Shown here piece by piece: positions 9,015 through 17,896 of a stretch of DNA of 64,000 nt; positions within the stretch are counted from its first letter, which is position 1; every line of letters begins with the position of its first letter. Made by a program: the position numbers and the translations under genes. This DNA comes from Gemmatimonadota bacterium (GTDB lineage: Bacteria > Gemmatimonadota > Gemmatimonadetes > Palauibacterales > KS3-K002). The notes beneath the pieces were generated by a model, which ran no database searches, was not told where the DNA came from, and saw only the letters and a program-made list of their open reading frames with translations. Where the stretch lies: NCBI GenBank assembly GCA_020344215.1, contig CP070815.1:4215709-4279708 (forward strand), in the 5' to 3' direction.

Positions 9015-11498
9015 ATGCAAGAGTGGCTTAGCGACCTCCGGGTCGGCTTCCGAGTCATGAGACGTAGCCCCGGTATCACCGGAGTCGCCATCCTGACCAT
9101 CGCTCTGGGGATCGGGGCCACCACGGCGATCTTCAGCCTGGTGAACGGCATCCTTCTCCGACCCCTCCCCTATCCGGATGCCCACCGGCTCGTGACCATC
9201 TGGAACACCCTTCCCGGGGCCGGCATTGACGTGTTCGCCCAGAGCGCTGCGCTCCACTTCACCTACGAGGACCAGAGTTCGACGCTCGAAGCGATCGGGC
9301 TCTGGACAGCCGGTGGGGCAACGGTAACGGGCATCGGAGACGCTCGCAGGGACTGGGGGATCTGGACGACTCACGGGACCCTCGAGGCACTGGGAGCCCA
9401 ACCCGTGATGGGCCGGAGATTCACAGCGGCCGACGACACGCCGGGAGCTCCCGGCACGGTCATGCTCAGCCATGGGTACTGGCAGGGCGTGTTAGGAGGC
9501 AGACTCGATGTGATCGGACAGACACTCCAGGTCGATGGTGAGACCTGCGAGATCATCGGGGTCATGCCCGAGGGACGGTTTGTGTACGACCTGGACCCGG
9601 CTCTCTACCTGCCCCTCCGCATCGACCGCTCAGCCATCGTCGCCGGCCAGTTCCGCTACCGCTCGCTGGCGCGGCTGGCGCCGGGAGCGACGGTGGAACA
9701 GGCAAAGGCCGACATGACCCGGCTGCTCCCGGTCCATATCGAAGCCTTTCCGGGAGGGATGACGCTCCGGGATATGAGGGAAGCCAAGCTGGCTCCCATC
9801 GTTCGACCTTTGAAAGAGCAGGTGCTGGGCAACATTGGGCCTCGCCTCTGGGTCTTCTTCGGCGCGGCGGGACTCGTGCTGCTGATCGCCGTGGCAAACG
9901 TAGCGAATCTGGTCCTGGTTCAGGCCGAAGCCCGGGATCGCGAGATCGCCGTTCGCACAGCCATCGGTGCGAGCCGAGGCCGCGTAGCCCGGCAGTTTCT
10001 CATCGAGAGCACGGGGCTTGCAGTACTAGGAGGCCTTCTTGGGATAGGATTGGCATACGCCGGCCTCGAGGTCATCCGGGCCACGAGCCCCGGCGGACTC
10101 CCCCGACTGTACCAAGTCTCCATCGATCCGCTGGTGCTGCTCTTCACCCTGGGATTGTCGCTGCTGACCGGGATCGTGTTCGGACTGTTCCCCGTCACCC
10201 GATGCCAAAGTCACGAACTCGTGAGCGCACTGAAGGAGGGTGGAGGTAGAGCCGGAACCGGACGGCCGCGGAACCGGGTGCGAAACTCCCTGGCGGTGGT
10301 GCAGATCGCCGTGTCCTTGGTGCTCCTCGTAGGATCCGGGCTCATGGTCAGGAGCTTCCTCGAACTCCATAAGGTCGATCCGGGCTTCGGGAACCCCGGG
10401 ACCGTCCTCACCCTTCAGATTGGCATCTCCTCCGGGGAGGTCCCAGATCTGGAAGAGATGGTCCGGACCCATGAGTTCATCGCGGAGCGGCTCTTAGACC
10501 TGCCCGGCGTCTCCTCTGTGGGCCTTACCTCTAAGCTCCCCTTGAGCGGTGGAGTGCATGTCAACCCGGTGTGGGTCGAAGGATTTCTCTACTCCGAGGG
10601 GACTCCTGCACCCGCCATGCAGTACACCTGGGTGGGAGGTGACTACTTCGAGACGATGCGAATCCCCCTCCTGGCCGGAAGATACCTGACCCGAAGTGAT
10701 GCCAGAGACAAGGTTCCTGTGGTTGCCGTATCGGAATCGCTGGCCCTCCAGTATTGGCAAAGCCCGGCCGAGGCCATCGGAAAACGGATATCAGGTGGCC
10801 GGGCACCCGGGGAAGGCGGATGGCGGGAGATCGTGGGCGTCGTTGGGGACATCCGGGACAACGGGATCACGCAGGAAGCCCCGCCCATCACCTACTGGCC
10901 TCTGGTGACGCCGAATCCCTGGCAGGCCATCGATGGGGTCGCGCTGATCGCGCCGCGGCACGTGCGCTACGCGATCCGCGCCGAGCGGGCTGGGACCCCC
11001 GGGTTCCTGCGAGAGGTGCGGGAGACCATCGCGTCGGTCAACCCCAACCTGCCGGCCCAGAGCGTGCAAATGCTCAATGAGATCCTCTCCAGGGGCACGG
11101 CCAGGACCTCGTTCATGCTGGCCATGCTGGGCATCGCCGCCGGAGTAGCCTTCGTGTTGGCGATCGTCGGCGCTTACGGCGTGGTCTCTTACATCGCCAG
11201 CCAGCGTACCCGGGAACTCGGGGTGCGAATGGCCGTGGGGGCACATCCCGCTGCCGTCGTGCGTCTCGTCTTGAAGCACGGCCTGGTGCTGTCGGCATCG
11301 GGACTCGGCCTCGGACTCGTGGCTGCCTACTGGATGAGTCACCTACTCGAAGCGTTCCTCTTCGGCGTAGACCCGGTGGATCCTACCACCTTCGCGATCG
11401 CTGCCCTGAGCCTGGTTGTAGCCACGCTGCTGGCTTGCTTACTTCCTGCCCAGCGAGCGGCTCGCATCGATCCGATCCGAGCACTTCGGTCGGCTTAG
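9015..11498 (+). CDS. ADOP-type orphan ABC permease (FtsX/MacB fold)
   Basis: 827 residues with two FtsX/MacB-type halves. The N-terminal signature MQEWLSDLRVGFRVM followed by a membrane helix and the phrase NGILLRPLPYPD is characteristic of the acidobacterial duplicated orphan permease (ADOP) family. A periplasmic MacB core-like domain (about 55-250) is followed by three helices (about 275-400), a conserved linker (RNSLAVVQIAVSLVLLVGSGL), a second periplasmic domain and three C-terminal helices ending in PAQRAARIDPIRALRSA. No ABC ATPase, membrane-fusion protein or PadR regulator is adjacent, which is usual for this family. It probably takes part in envelope transport or mechanotransmission; substrate unknown. 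The start is supported by AGGTGGAG at a 7-nt spacing. Confidence 0.9.
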   Translation: MQEWLSDLRVGFRVMRRSPGITGVAILTIALGIGATTAIFSLVNGILLRPLPYPDAHRLVTIWNTLPGAGIDVFAQSAALHFTYEDQSSTLEAIGLWTAGGATVTGIGDARRDWGIWTTHGTLEALGAQPVMGRRFTAADDTPGAPGTVMLSHGYWQGVLGGRLDVIGQTLQVDGETCEIIGVMPEGRFVYDLDPALYLPLRIDRSAIVAGQFRYRSLARLAPGATVEQAKADMTRLLPVHIEAFPGGMTLRDMREAKLAPIVRPLKEQVLGNIGPRLWVFFGAAGLVLLIAVANVANLVLVQAEARDREIAVRTAIGASRGRVARQFLIESTGLAVLGGLLGIGLAYAGLEVIRATSPGGLPRLYQVSIDPLVLLFTLGLSLLTGIVFGLFPVTRCQSHELVSALKEGGGRAGTGRPRNRVRNSLAVVQIAVSLVLLVGSGLMVRSFLELHKVDPGFGNPGTVLTLQIGISSGEVPDLEEMVRTHEFIAERLLDLPGVSSVGLTSKLPLSGGVHVNPVWVEGFLYSEGTPAPAMQYTWVGGDYFETMRIPLLAGRYLTRSDARDKVPVVAVSESLALQYWQSPAEAIGKRISGGRAPGEGGWREIVGVVGDIRDNGITQEAPPITYWPLVTPNPWQAIDGVALIAPRHVRYAIRAERAGTPGFLREVRETIASVNPNLPAQSVQMLNEILSRGTARTSFMLAMLGIAAGVAFVLAIVGAYGVVSYIASQRTRELGVRMAVGAHPAAVVRLVLKHGLVLSASGLGLGLVAAYWMSHLLEAFLFGVDPVDPTTFAIAALSLVVATLLACLLPAQRAARIDPIRALRSA

Positions 11499-11530
11499 GA
11501 CGATAGATGGGGTTGGGTGACTTTCTGGAA

Positions 11531-11549
11531 TGCTGCTCTCCCAGCAGCA
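11531..11549 (+). terminator. Hairpin after ADOP permease
   Basis: TGCTGCT at 11531-11537 and AGCAGCA at 11543-11549 form a perfect 7-bp stem with a 5-nt loop, 33 nt past the permease stop. There is no clear U-tract. Confidence 0.35.
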
Positions 11550-11573
11550 GATCGGATGTCAGGCGTAAGTGTC

Positions 11574-11603
11574 GGCCCGGGCCTTGGAGGAGCGGCCCGG
11601 GCC
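11574..11603. terminator. Strong GC hairpin between convergent genes
   Basis: GGCCCGGGCC occurs at 11574-11583 and again at 11594-11603. Because the 10-mer is itself palindromic, the two copies form a 10-bp stem with a 10-nt loop on either strand. Its place between converging genes (stops at 11498 and 11611) fits a bidirectional terminator, although a T-run is lacking. Confidence 0.5.
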
Positions 11604-11610
11604 GTTCCGA

Positions 11611-12969
11611 TCACCGCTCCGCCAGACGCCCTCGGAGCAACTCAACCGCCTTCTCGAGCGCCGGGTCGCGGCCCGCCTGCACATCCTCGATGGTCGGCTC
11701 GACGACAACGTCAGGCGCGATGCCGATGCCCACGAAGTCGCGGCCGTCTGGGTAGGTATCTCGCTTAGTGCAGACCTGTGCGCTCCCACCGCCCGGCAGG
11801 CCGATCGTCAGCGGCTGCCCGGTGCTTCCGCCGCTCGGTCGGCCTACGGTGGTGATGTGGGCGATGCCGTCGATGGCGACGAGGAAGTCCTCGGCCGCCG
11901 AGTAGGTCGCATGCTCCTGGAGCACGACGGTCGGCACGATGACCCTCTGCGCGTCCGCCGGCGCGACGGCGCCGTGGGTGCCGCCGTCATGCCAGGCGTT
12001 CATCTGGGAGAATTCCTGCCAATTCTCTGACCATCGGCCCCATGCCTTGTAGGCGGCCACGTGCTCGCGCGTCCGCCAGCCGGAGGTCCGGAGCGTGTCG
12101 TCGGTGAGGTACGCCGCTATGCCGTACCCGTTGCTGCTGCTGCCGCCGCTGTTGTGCCGGATGTCGATGACGAGGGCAACCGCGCGATAGAGTTCCGGGA
12201 GCGCCGCCTCGAAGTCTTCCACCACCCCGGCATCGCCGAACGTGTTGAGCGCGACATAGGCGATCTCATCATCGAGCCAGCGGAACTCGAAGCGTGGCCT
12301 GGTCGACCTGGTCGGCAGAATCCATTCATCCTCCCGGCTGCGACGGTCCCGGGCCAGCGTCCGCTCGCGCCGCTCGCCGTCCGGCGTGACGTAGGTGACC
12401 CACAGCGGCTGCTCGGCGGGCCCGTTGAGCGCGCGTCCCAGCGCCTGATCCCAGCGGTAGTGATCGGTGCTGGCGAACACGTAGAGCAGCTGCTGCTCGA
12501 GTGCGTGCTGGGCCGCCGGTACGCCGTCCACCGTCTCGATCACGGATCCGATGGGGACCTCCTCCTCCAGCTCGCGCCCCACGTTCGCGACCAACACCCG
12601 GCCCTGCACGTTGCGGGTCAGGACCCAAGGATAGGTCTCGACGTTCCAGAGCGCCCTGGGCTCCACCACCGTCGAGTGCCCGTCCTCCAGCAGCGCTACG
12701 AACCGCTTGAGCGTCTGGTAGTACTCGAAGGTGGAGCCAGTGGCGAGCACCTGCGGGATGAAGGCCCGGTAGACGCTGTCCCAATCGAGGTCGGGGACCT
12801 GGTCGAAGTAGGCGAAGTTGTAGTTCGCCTCCTGCCAGATAAGCGATAGACCGTAGATCTTCTCGGCCGCTGAAAGGTCAGGCGGCGTCGCGGGCTCCTC
12901 CTGCGCCGCAAGCGTCTGCGCCGTTACCAGGACGGAAATCAGCAGCGGCGCGATCTGTTGTAGTCTCAC
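11611..12969 (-). CDS. Secreted S41 (tail-specific protease-like) peptidase
   Basis: 452 residues from the chosen GTG at 12969. It is preceded by a strong GGAGGGAGAG ribosome site and opens directly on a signal peptide (RLQQIAPLLISVLVTAQTLAA, cleavage near AQEEP). A longer in-frame extension to 13140 exists but is Arg-rich and has no such support. A PDZ-like segment follows (GSVIETVDGVPAA), then the S41 catalytic domain with IDIRHNSGGSSSNGYGIA and TYSAAEDF, in which S357 is the expected nucleophile. The C-terminal GIGIAPDVVVEPT motif is typical of the family. Predicted periplasmic or outer-membrane-associated proteolysis; substrate unknown. It is transcribed alone and converges on the ADOP permease. 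Confidence 0.85.
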   Translation of the reverse strand: MRLQQIAPLLISVLVTAQTLAAQEEPATPPDLSAAEKIYGLSLIWQEANYNFAYFDQVPDLDWDSVYRAFIPQVLATGSTFEYYQTLKRFVALLEDGHSTVVEPRALWNVETYPWVLTRNVQGRVLVANVGRELEEEVPIGSVIETVDGVPAAQHALEQQLLYVFASTDHYRWDQALGRALNGPAEQPLWVTYVTPDGERRERTLARDRRSREDEWILPTRSTRPRFEFRWLDDEIAYVALNTFGDAGVVEDFEAALPELYRAVALVIDIRHNSGGSSSNGYGIAAYLTDDTLRTSGWRTREHVAAYKAWGRWSENWQEFSQMNAWHDGGTHGAVAPADAQRVIVPTVVLQEHATYSAAEDFLVAIDGIAHITTVGRPSGGSTGQPLTIGLPGGGSAQVCTKRDTYPDGRDFVGIGIAPDVVVEPTIEDVQAGRDPALEKAVELLRGRLAER

Positions 12970-13275
12970 GATTCTCTCCCTCCATCGATCTCCCCAGAAA
13001 CGCGGTGCACCCCGCCCCCCGCGCTTCCTTGGATAGCGCTTGCTCCGGATGGGTTGCATTGCTCGCGTGAGCGCGGACCTGGAGCTGCCTGGGAAGCCTG
13101 TTGGTCGTATAGTGCAAGCTTTCCGAGAAGGGCGGAGCACTGTCTACGCGATAGGGGAACTCACGCCGCCAGCCAAGCAGGGCGTCGGACCGCTCAAAGA
13201 TGCCGGGGCGATGTCATGGCCCGGACACTTCACGGTCATGAACCGCGACCCTGCAGAATGGTGCGCATCAGTCGA
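12970..13275. other. Intergenic gap, no gene seen
   Basis: About 300 bases between the start of the S41 gene and the stop of the MBL-fold gene. It should hold the S41 promoter and its ribosome site (12971-12983). I see no convincing ORF, RNA gene or terminator hairpin. Confidence 0.5.
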
Positions 13276-14241
13276 TCATCTCGATCTGGAATCTTGACGA
13301 GCCCCGGTGCGCCTGGATCTGACCATCCCGTCGTACACCGACTCTACAAAGGGATCGGCGCTCTCCCCGCCGCTCCACACGGCGTCCAGATCAGCCGTCG
13401 GCTTCGCCTCGATCACTTCCTGCCGGGTCATCCCACGGTCGATCATCGCCTGGACACGGTCCCGTACGGTCGTAAGCATGTCCTTGTAGCGCAGGAGATC
13501 CTCACGATTGGCCATAGGACCATGCCCTGGAATGAACAGCGTACTCTCAATGGAGTGCGCCAGGACCTCCTCCACAGCGCGGATTATCCCGCCGATGTGT
13601 CCCTCGAAATCCACGTCGATGAAGGGGTAGTTGCCATTCAAGATATCGCCCATGTGAATCAGGTCGGCGTCCCGAAAGTGAACGATGACGTCTCCATTGC
13701 TGTGCGCATTAGGCACATGCACTACATGGATCAGATCCTGGTTCCAACTCAGGTTCATGCGGTCATTGAAGGTGAGGCGGGGGCGAGCTCGCGTCGGGAC
13801 AGCCGGGACAAGACGGTCCCCGAGGTGCGCCATCACCTGATCCTGGGAGAGTAGTCGCAGGACGTTCTCGTGAGCCACGACGAGGGCTCCGGCCGCCGCG
13901 AAGGTCTCGTTCCCACCAGTATGGTCGGAATGCCAGTGCGTGTTGACGACGTATCGAAGCGCGGGGTTCGCCGACTCCCGTCCACAGAGTTTTTGAATGG
14001 AGGCCAGTAGCCGCTCGGTCAGCTGGGATAGACCGGCGTCGACCAGAAAGACCCCGTCCTCTCCGACGAACGCGGCAACGTTGCCTCCAATCCCTGTGAC
14101 GATGTGCACCCCGCCCCTGACCGGTGTCACCGCGACCTCGATCTGGGAAGACTCTTCCTGAGTACTTAGGTGGAGGTCCGCCGGAAGAGAGAAGCCGATA
14201 CCCAGGAACACGACCACGATGAGATAGACACGCTTTGCCAT
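13276..14241 (-). CDS. Exported metallo-beta-lactamase-fold hydrolase
   Basis: 321 residues beginning with a short signal peptide (MAKRVYLIVVVFLGIGFSLP). The zinc-binding HxHxDH motif is THWHSDHTGG at 101-110 (H102, H104, D106, H107). Later metal ligands are plausible in VPNAHSNGDVIVHF and IPGHGPMAN. The sequence style is that of the MBL-fold subgroup found with quinoprotein relays and SoxH-like proteins rather than class B beta-lactamases. Probable periplasmic hydrolase; substrate not deducible. It lies 57 nt downstream of the crotonase gene on the same strand, so the two may be co-transcribed. Confidence 0.85.
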   Translation of the reverse strand: MAKRVYLIVVVFLGIGFSLPADLHLSTQEESSQIEVAVTPVRGGVHIVTGIGGNVAAFVGEDGVFLVDAGLSQLTERLLASIQKLCGRESANPALRYVVNTHWHSDHTGGNETFAAAGALVVAHENVLRLLSQDQVMAHLGDRLVPAVPTRARPRLTFNDRMNLSWNQDLIHVVHVPNAHSNGDVIVHFRDADLIHMGDILNGNYPFIDVDFEGHIGGIIRAVEEVLAHSIESTLFIPGHGPMANREDLLRYKDMLTTVRDRVQAMIDRGMTRQEVIEAKPTADLDAVWSGGESADPFVESVYDGMVRSRRTGARQDSRSR

Positions 14242-14298
14242 GACGCAGTTTCCCCCTCTCGACTGTCTCCGGCCAATGCATCGACAACGTCACCATCA

Positions 14299-15105
14299 TC
14301 AGCCGAAGCATGGTTCCCGTTTTTCGACAAACGCGGTGAGGCCCTCCTCGAAATCGTCAGACGCGGCGTTGTCCACCTGAGCCAGACGTTCCGCCTCAAC
14401 GTGAAAGGCCAGGTCATGCTCGTAGGCGTTGTCGAGCAGGGCCTTCGCTCGCGCCATCGCAGCGGCCGGGCCGGTTGCGAGCCTGACTGCGGTCTCCTTG
14501 ACCCTGGCCTCGAAGTCTTCCTCTGGAACCACCCAGTTGATGAGCCCCCAAGCTCGCGCGGTAGCCGCGTCCAGCTCGGTAGGCAGTAGCACCAGCTCGG
14601 AGGCACGCGCGTATCCAACGAGACGCGGCAGGAACCAGGTACCCCCACCGTCCGGCGACAGACCGATCTTGATGAAGGCCTGTGTGAACCGGGTCTTGTC
14701 GGTTGCTATCTTGAGATCGCAGGCCAACATCGCGTTGAATGCCACGCCTGCAACGGCTCCATGCACGGCGGCGAGAACCGGCTTGGGTGTCTGGCGCAGA
14801 GCCACCACGATCTCCCCGAACGCGGACAGCGGAGCACGGAAATAGGCGGCGCGATCCTCCCCTTCTCGCACAGAGCTCAGCATCTCCCGTATGTCGCCTC
14901 CGGCCGAGAACACTCTCCCTGCACCACGGATCACGACCGCGCGGACGTCATCATCCCGACCGAACTCGTCGAGAGTGGCCAAGAACTGACGAGCCAGGGC
15001 CAGGTTGAATGCATTTAGCACGTCTGGGCGATTGAGACTGATCGTGCCGACGTGGTCCTCGATGGAAGAGAGAATGACGCTGTCGGACGTATCGGTGGGA
15101 GTCAT
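14299..15105 (-). CDS. Enoyl-CoA hydratase/isomerase, PaaG-like
   Basis: 268 residues from the ATG at 15105, which gives the usual crotonase length; an upstream ATG at 15159 would add 18 unconserved residues. The oxyanion-hole segments are GRVFSAGGDIREML and HGAVAGVAFNAMLACD. The segment KIGLSPDGGGTWFLPRLVG carries the aspartate typical of PaaG-type isomerases in place of the hydratase glutamate arrangement, so CoA-ester isomerisation is more likely than simple hydration. Cytosolic, fatty or aromatic acid metabolism. No other beta-oxidation genes are adjacent. Confidence 0.85.
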   Translation of the reverse strand: MTPTDTSDSVILSSIEDHVGTISLNRPDVLNAFNLALARQFLATLDEFGRDDDVRAVVIRGAGRVFSAGGDIREMLSSVREGEDRAAYFRAPLSAFGEIVVALRQTPKPVLAAVHGAVAGVAFNAMLACDLKIATDKTRFTQAFIKIGLSPDGGGTWFLPRLVGYARASELVLLPTELDAATARAWGLINWVVPEEDFEARVKETAVRLATGPAAAMARAKALLDNAYEHDLAFHVEAERLAQVDNAASDDFEEGLTAFVEKREPCFG

Positions 15106-15702
15106 GTCATCCCCGCTCTCTGTAGAATGCTGTCTTGGATCATGCAAACGGCGCGACATGCACTACGTCAGACGCGTCCACGTTGTTTCCGAGAAGGACG
15201 CCCGCACCGGAAAGCCTGGCAGTGATGACCGTCAGGAAGTTACCGAAGCAACCATGCCGATTGCGAGACCGATTAGTGGCAGGACTGCTGTTTGGCGGAC
15301 CGCGAGGCTCAGAATGTTCGTCTGTTGAGCGACCGGCGCCGCTGGCGCCGGCGGGCGCTGTCACAACCAGCGCTCTGTGACATTATCCTCCAGGGTCCTA
15401 TCCCAGCCTTCAACGAGACTGAAGTAAGTCCAACACGAACGCGCGGGTCTTCGTTGCTTAGCTGATCGGCGGAGAGAATCTTCGTTGCCGCAGCAACATT
15501 ACCAGACAGCGCAGCCGCGCCGCCACGGTGCTCGTAGGCCATACGTAGAAACCGAGATGCCCCTCCGGAGAAATCCGGATTGTCGACTCCTTCCGCCTCT
15601 TGTAGCGTGAGAAGGAACCGCGATTCGCAGCGAAACGCTTGCCAATCGACGGCTGAGCCGGATCGGCTTTGGAATCTCGCCTAGGGATAGAGGCCCTCTG
15701 CC
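15106..15702. other. Intergenic gap before the hydrogenase island
   Basis: About 600 bases without a credible gene on either strand. A perfect hairpin CCGGCGCC-GCT-GGCGCCGG lies at 15333-15351. The base composition is visibly less GC-rich than the hydrogenase genes that follow, which suggests a junction somewhere near 15.7-15.9 kb. Confidence 0.4.
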
Positions 15703-15786
15703 GTGGACACGACGGCAAGAGTACTCGTGATCGACGACGATGATGATATTGAAGAGTCCCGGGCATCTGTCAGATCGGTGCTCATT
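15703..15786 (+). pseudogene. Response-regulator N-terminal stub
   Basis: A GTG-started frame encodes TARVLVIDDDDDIEES, the unmistakable beta-1/acidic-pocket start of a receiver domain, through about residue 28. After that the frame loses all receiver resemblance, with no phosphoacceptor aspartate or KP motif, and runs unbroken into the molybdopterin-oxidoreductase gene. I read it as the remnant of a response regulator truncated by insertion or deletion, or as an assembly join. The intervening 15787-15975 shows an ACCCGCGG/CCGCGGGT inverted repeat near 15913-15938 but no conserved protein. Confidence 0.5.
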
Positions 15787-15975
15787 AGGCCGAGAAGGTG
15801 GGCATATCCAGCCCGATTGGTGCCCGACCAAACCCCTCGATACCGCGAGTCACCTAGAAGTTGTCCGGAAGGCGGGGGCGGAAGACTGCGAGCGCCCGGG
15901 AAAGGTATCGTGGACCCGCGGGCACTTCGGTCCGCGGGTGGACGCCGGTCAATCCCTCCAGCCAAGGCCCTGACC

Positions 15976-17880
15976 GTGACGGTGGTCGACGCCGTCCTTA
16001 CCGCTTGTCCATTCTGCCCATGCGGGTGCGGGCTGTACCTGCAGTGTGATGATGGGAAGCCCTCGGGAGTTGCGCCTAGCAGACACCACCCGATTTCCCA
16101 GAGCAGACTTTGCGCCAGGGGCTGGGGTGCCCACGAGGCGCCCGCGTGGGGGGAGCGTCTGACCGAGCCGCTGGTGCGGCGCGCCGGCGGTCTCACTCCG
16201 GTGAGCTGGGGGGAGGCGCTGGACGCGGCGGTCTCTGGCCTTAACGACGTGCGCGCGACCGGGAAGGCCGTTGGCGTTCTTGGGTCAGCCCGGGCCACGA
16301 ACGAGGAGAACTACCTGGCGGCCAGGCTGGCGCGCGGCGGGCTCGGTACGGGCGACCTGGACTCTTGCCTGCGGGGCACCTACCTGCCGCTGGCGCGCGG
16401 CATCTCCCGCGGGAGTGGCGGACGTGCGCCGCAGGGCAGCCTCGTGGAGATCGAAGAGAGCGAGGTGGTCATCCTCTTCGACGGCGACTTGGCGCGCAGT
16501 CACCCTCGCGCGGCCTTCGCGGTCATGCAGGCGGTGGCCCGGGGAGCGCGTTTGGTGACGGTTTCCTGCTTGCGCACGCAGCTCGCGCGTCTGGCGGCGA
16601 CGCATGTGAGGGTCGCGCCTGGCGGACAGCAGGAGGTCGTTGCCGGCCTCATCGCCTCGGTCGTCGAGGCTGTGGCTGCCGAGAGCATGACGGAGCGACG
16701 GGCCCCTGAGCCGGCTGCGGAGATGGCGGAGGACGTCAAGGAGGCCGGGCGCTGGTACGCACAGGCTGAGCGGGCGAGCCTGCTTGTCGCCCCGGAGGCG
16801 GCAGTCGGGAACTCGGGTGAGGCGCTTGGGTTCGCGCTCGCCTCGCTGAGCCAGGCGGCGGGTCACCTGGGGCGCGCGGGGTCTGTGGTCCTACCCTTGC
16901 CCGTTCGCTGGAACTTGCGAGGCGCCTGCGAGATGGGCGTGGGACCGGACGTTTTGCCCGGCTTGAGGCCGCTCGACGACCAGGCAGCGCTCGATAGACT
17001 GGCACGGGCCTGGGGGCGGCCCCCGGCATCCCCAGTAGGTCGCGACGCCGCGGCGATGTTAGGCGCGGTCGGGGGCCTCTTGGTGGTGGCCGAGGATCCG
17101 CCGAGCCCGCTCCGCCACGAGCGCGCAGCTCGCGAGGCCATGTCGCAGCTCGACTGCCTCGTCGTTCTCGATGCCTTCATGACACCCACCGTTCGCGCCG
17201 CTCACGTCGTGCTGCCGATCGCCAGCCACGCAGAATGCGAAGGCACCTGCACCAGCGCGGACGGGCGCGTTCAGCGGGTGCGACCTTGCGCTTCGCCGCC
17301 CGGCTCGGCGCGGCCCGGCTGGCTCGTGCTGGCCGAGCTCTCAGCACGGCTGGACCTGCCCTCCCAGTTCGGCTCCGCCGGCGAGGTGTTGGCCGAGATC
17401 TGTCACGTGATCCCCGCCTATCAGGGGCTGGACCACCGAGCGCTGGACCACGGCTGGGGAGCCGTCGTCGCCCCGAAGAGCGACGCACGCCCGGTCGAGT
17501 CTTTCCCCCAGGTCGCGGGCGCACAGCGGGCCGCCGGGGATGGCTCGTACCTGCTCACGCTGGATGGAGTATTCGATTGGGGGAGCGACCCGCTGGTGGC
17601 TCTCGCGCCCACTCTGAGCCGGGACTTCGTCTCCAAACGTAAGCTCTTCGCCGGCGGGTTCCTCGAGATGTGCAGCGAGGACGCCGAGGCGCTCGGGGTG
17701 CGGCCGGGCTGGCCGTTGCGGGTCAAGTCCCGGCACGGCGAGGCGACGCTCCCCGTCATGGTGCGCCGGGAGTTGGAGCCCGGCTTACTACTGGTGCCGT
17801 TCGCGTTCCGCGAGCAGGCGGAGGGTGTGCTGGGCGGAGACGACGTAGTGGCCGTGCAGGCGACGCGCCCGGCTGGGTGA
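15976..17880 (+). CDS. Molybdopterin oxidoreductase-like hydrogenase partner (FdhA/NuoG-like)
   Basis: About 634 residues from the GTG at 15976 (a GTG at 15982 is equally possible). The N-terminus has the [4Fe-4S] motif CPFCPCGCG with C11, C14, C18 and distal C46 in LCARG, followed by a molybdopterin-binding core and a C-terminal MopB-CT-like beta domain. In formate dehydrogenases the Mo ligand is the Cys/Sec of a CARVC/UH motif. Here the aligned stretch is DSCLRGTY (C131, T135), so the metal ligand is apparently lost and only C131 remains. It is therefore more NuoG-like, probably an electron-relay or structural subunit, though a ligand-free Mo/W site cannot be excluded. First gene of the hydrogenase operon; 16 nt separate it from the next gene. 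Confidence 0.75.
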   Translation: MTVVDAVLTACPFCPCGCGLYLQCDDGKPSGVAPSRHHPISQSRLCARGWGAHEAPAWGERLTEPLVRRAGGLTPVSWGEALDAAVSGLNDVRATGKAVGVLGSARATNEENYLAARLARGGLGTGDLDSCLRGTYLPLARGISRGSGGRAPQGSLVEIEESEVVILFDGDLARSHPRAAFAVMQAVARGARLVTVSCLRTQLARLAATHVRVAPGGQQEVVAGLIASVVEAVAAESMTERRAPEPAAEMAEDVKEAGRWYAQAERASLLVAPEAAVGNSGEALGFALASLSQAAGHLGRAGSVVLPLPVRWNLRGACEMGVGPDVLPGLRPLDDQAALDRLARAWGRPPASPVGRDAAAMLGAVGGLLVVAEDPPSPLRHERAAREAMSQLDCLVVLDAFMTPTVRAAHVVLPIASHAECEGTCTSADGRVQRVRPCASPPGSARPGWLVLAELSARLDLPSQFGSAGEVLAEICHVIPAYQGLDHRALDHGWGAVVAPKSDARPVESFPQVAGAQRAAGDGSYLLTLDGVFDWGSDPLVALAPTLSRDFVSKRKLFAGGFLEMCSEDAEALGVRPGWPLRVKSRHGEATLPVMVRRELEPGLLLVPFAFREQAEGVLGGDDVVAVQATRPAG

Positions 17881-17896
17881 ACGCAGGAGAGCGACG

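Noticed and set aside
12970..13140. N-terminal extension of the S41 peptidase
   Set aside because: It is Arg/Pro-rich and lies before a signal peptide; the GTG at 12969 has a strong ribosome site.
15703..17880. Single 725-residue protein beginning with a receiver-like segment
   Set aside because: Only the first 28 residues look like a receiver, there is no phosphoacceptor, and about 60 residues of low-complexity Arg/Pro/Gly follow before the conserved FeS motif. A start at 15976 fits the family.
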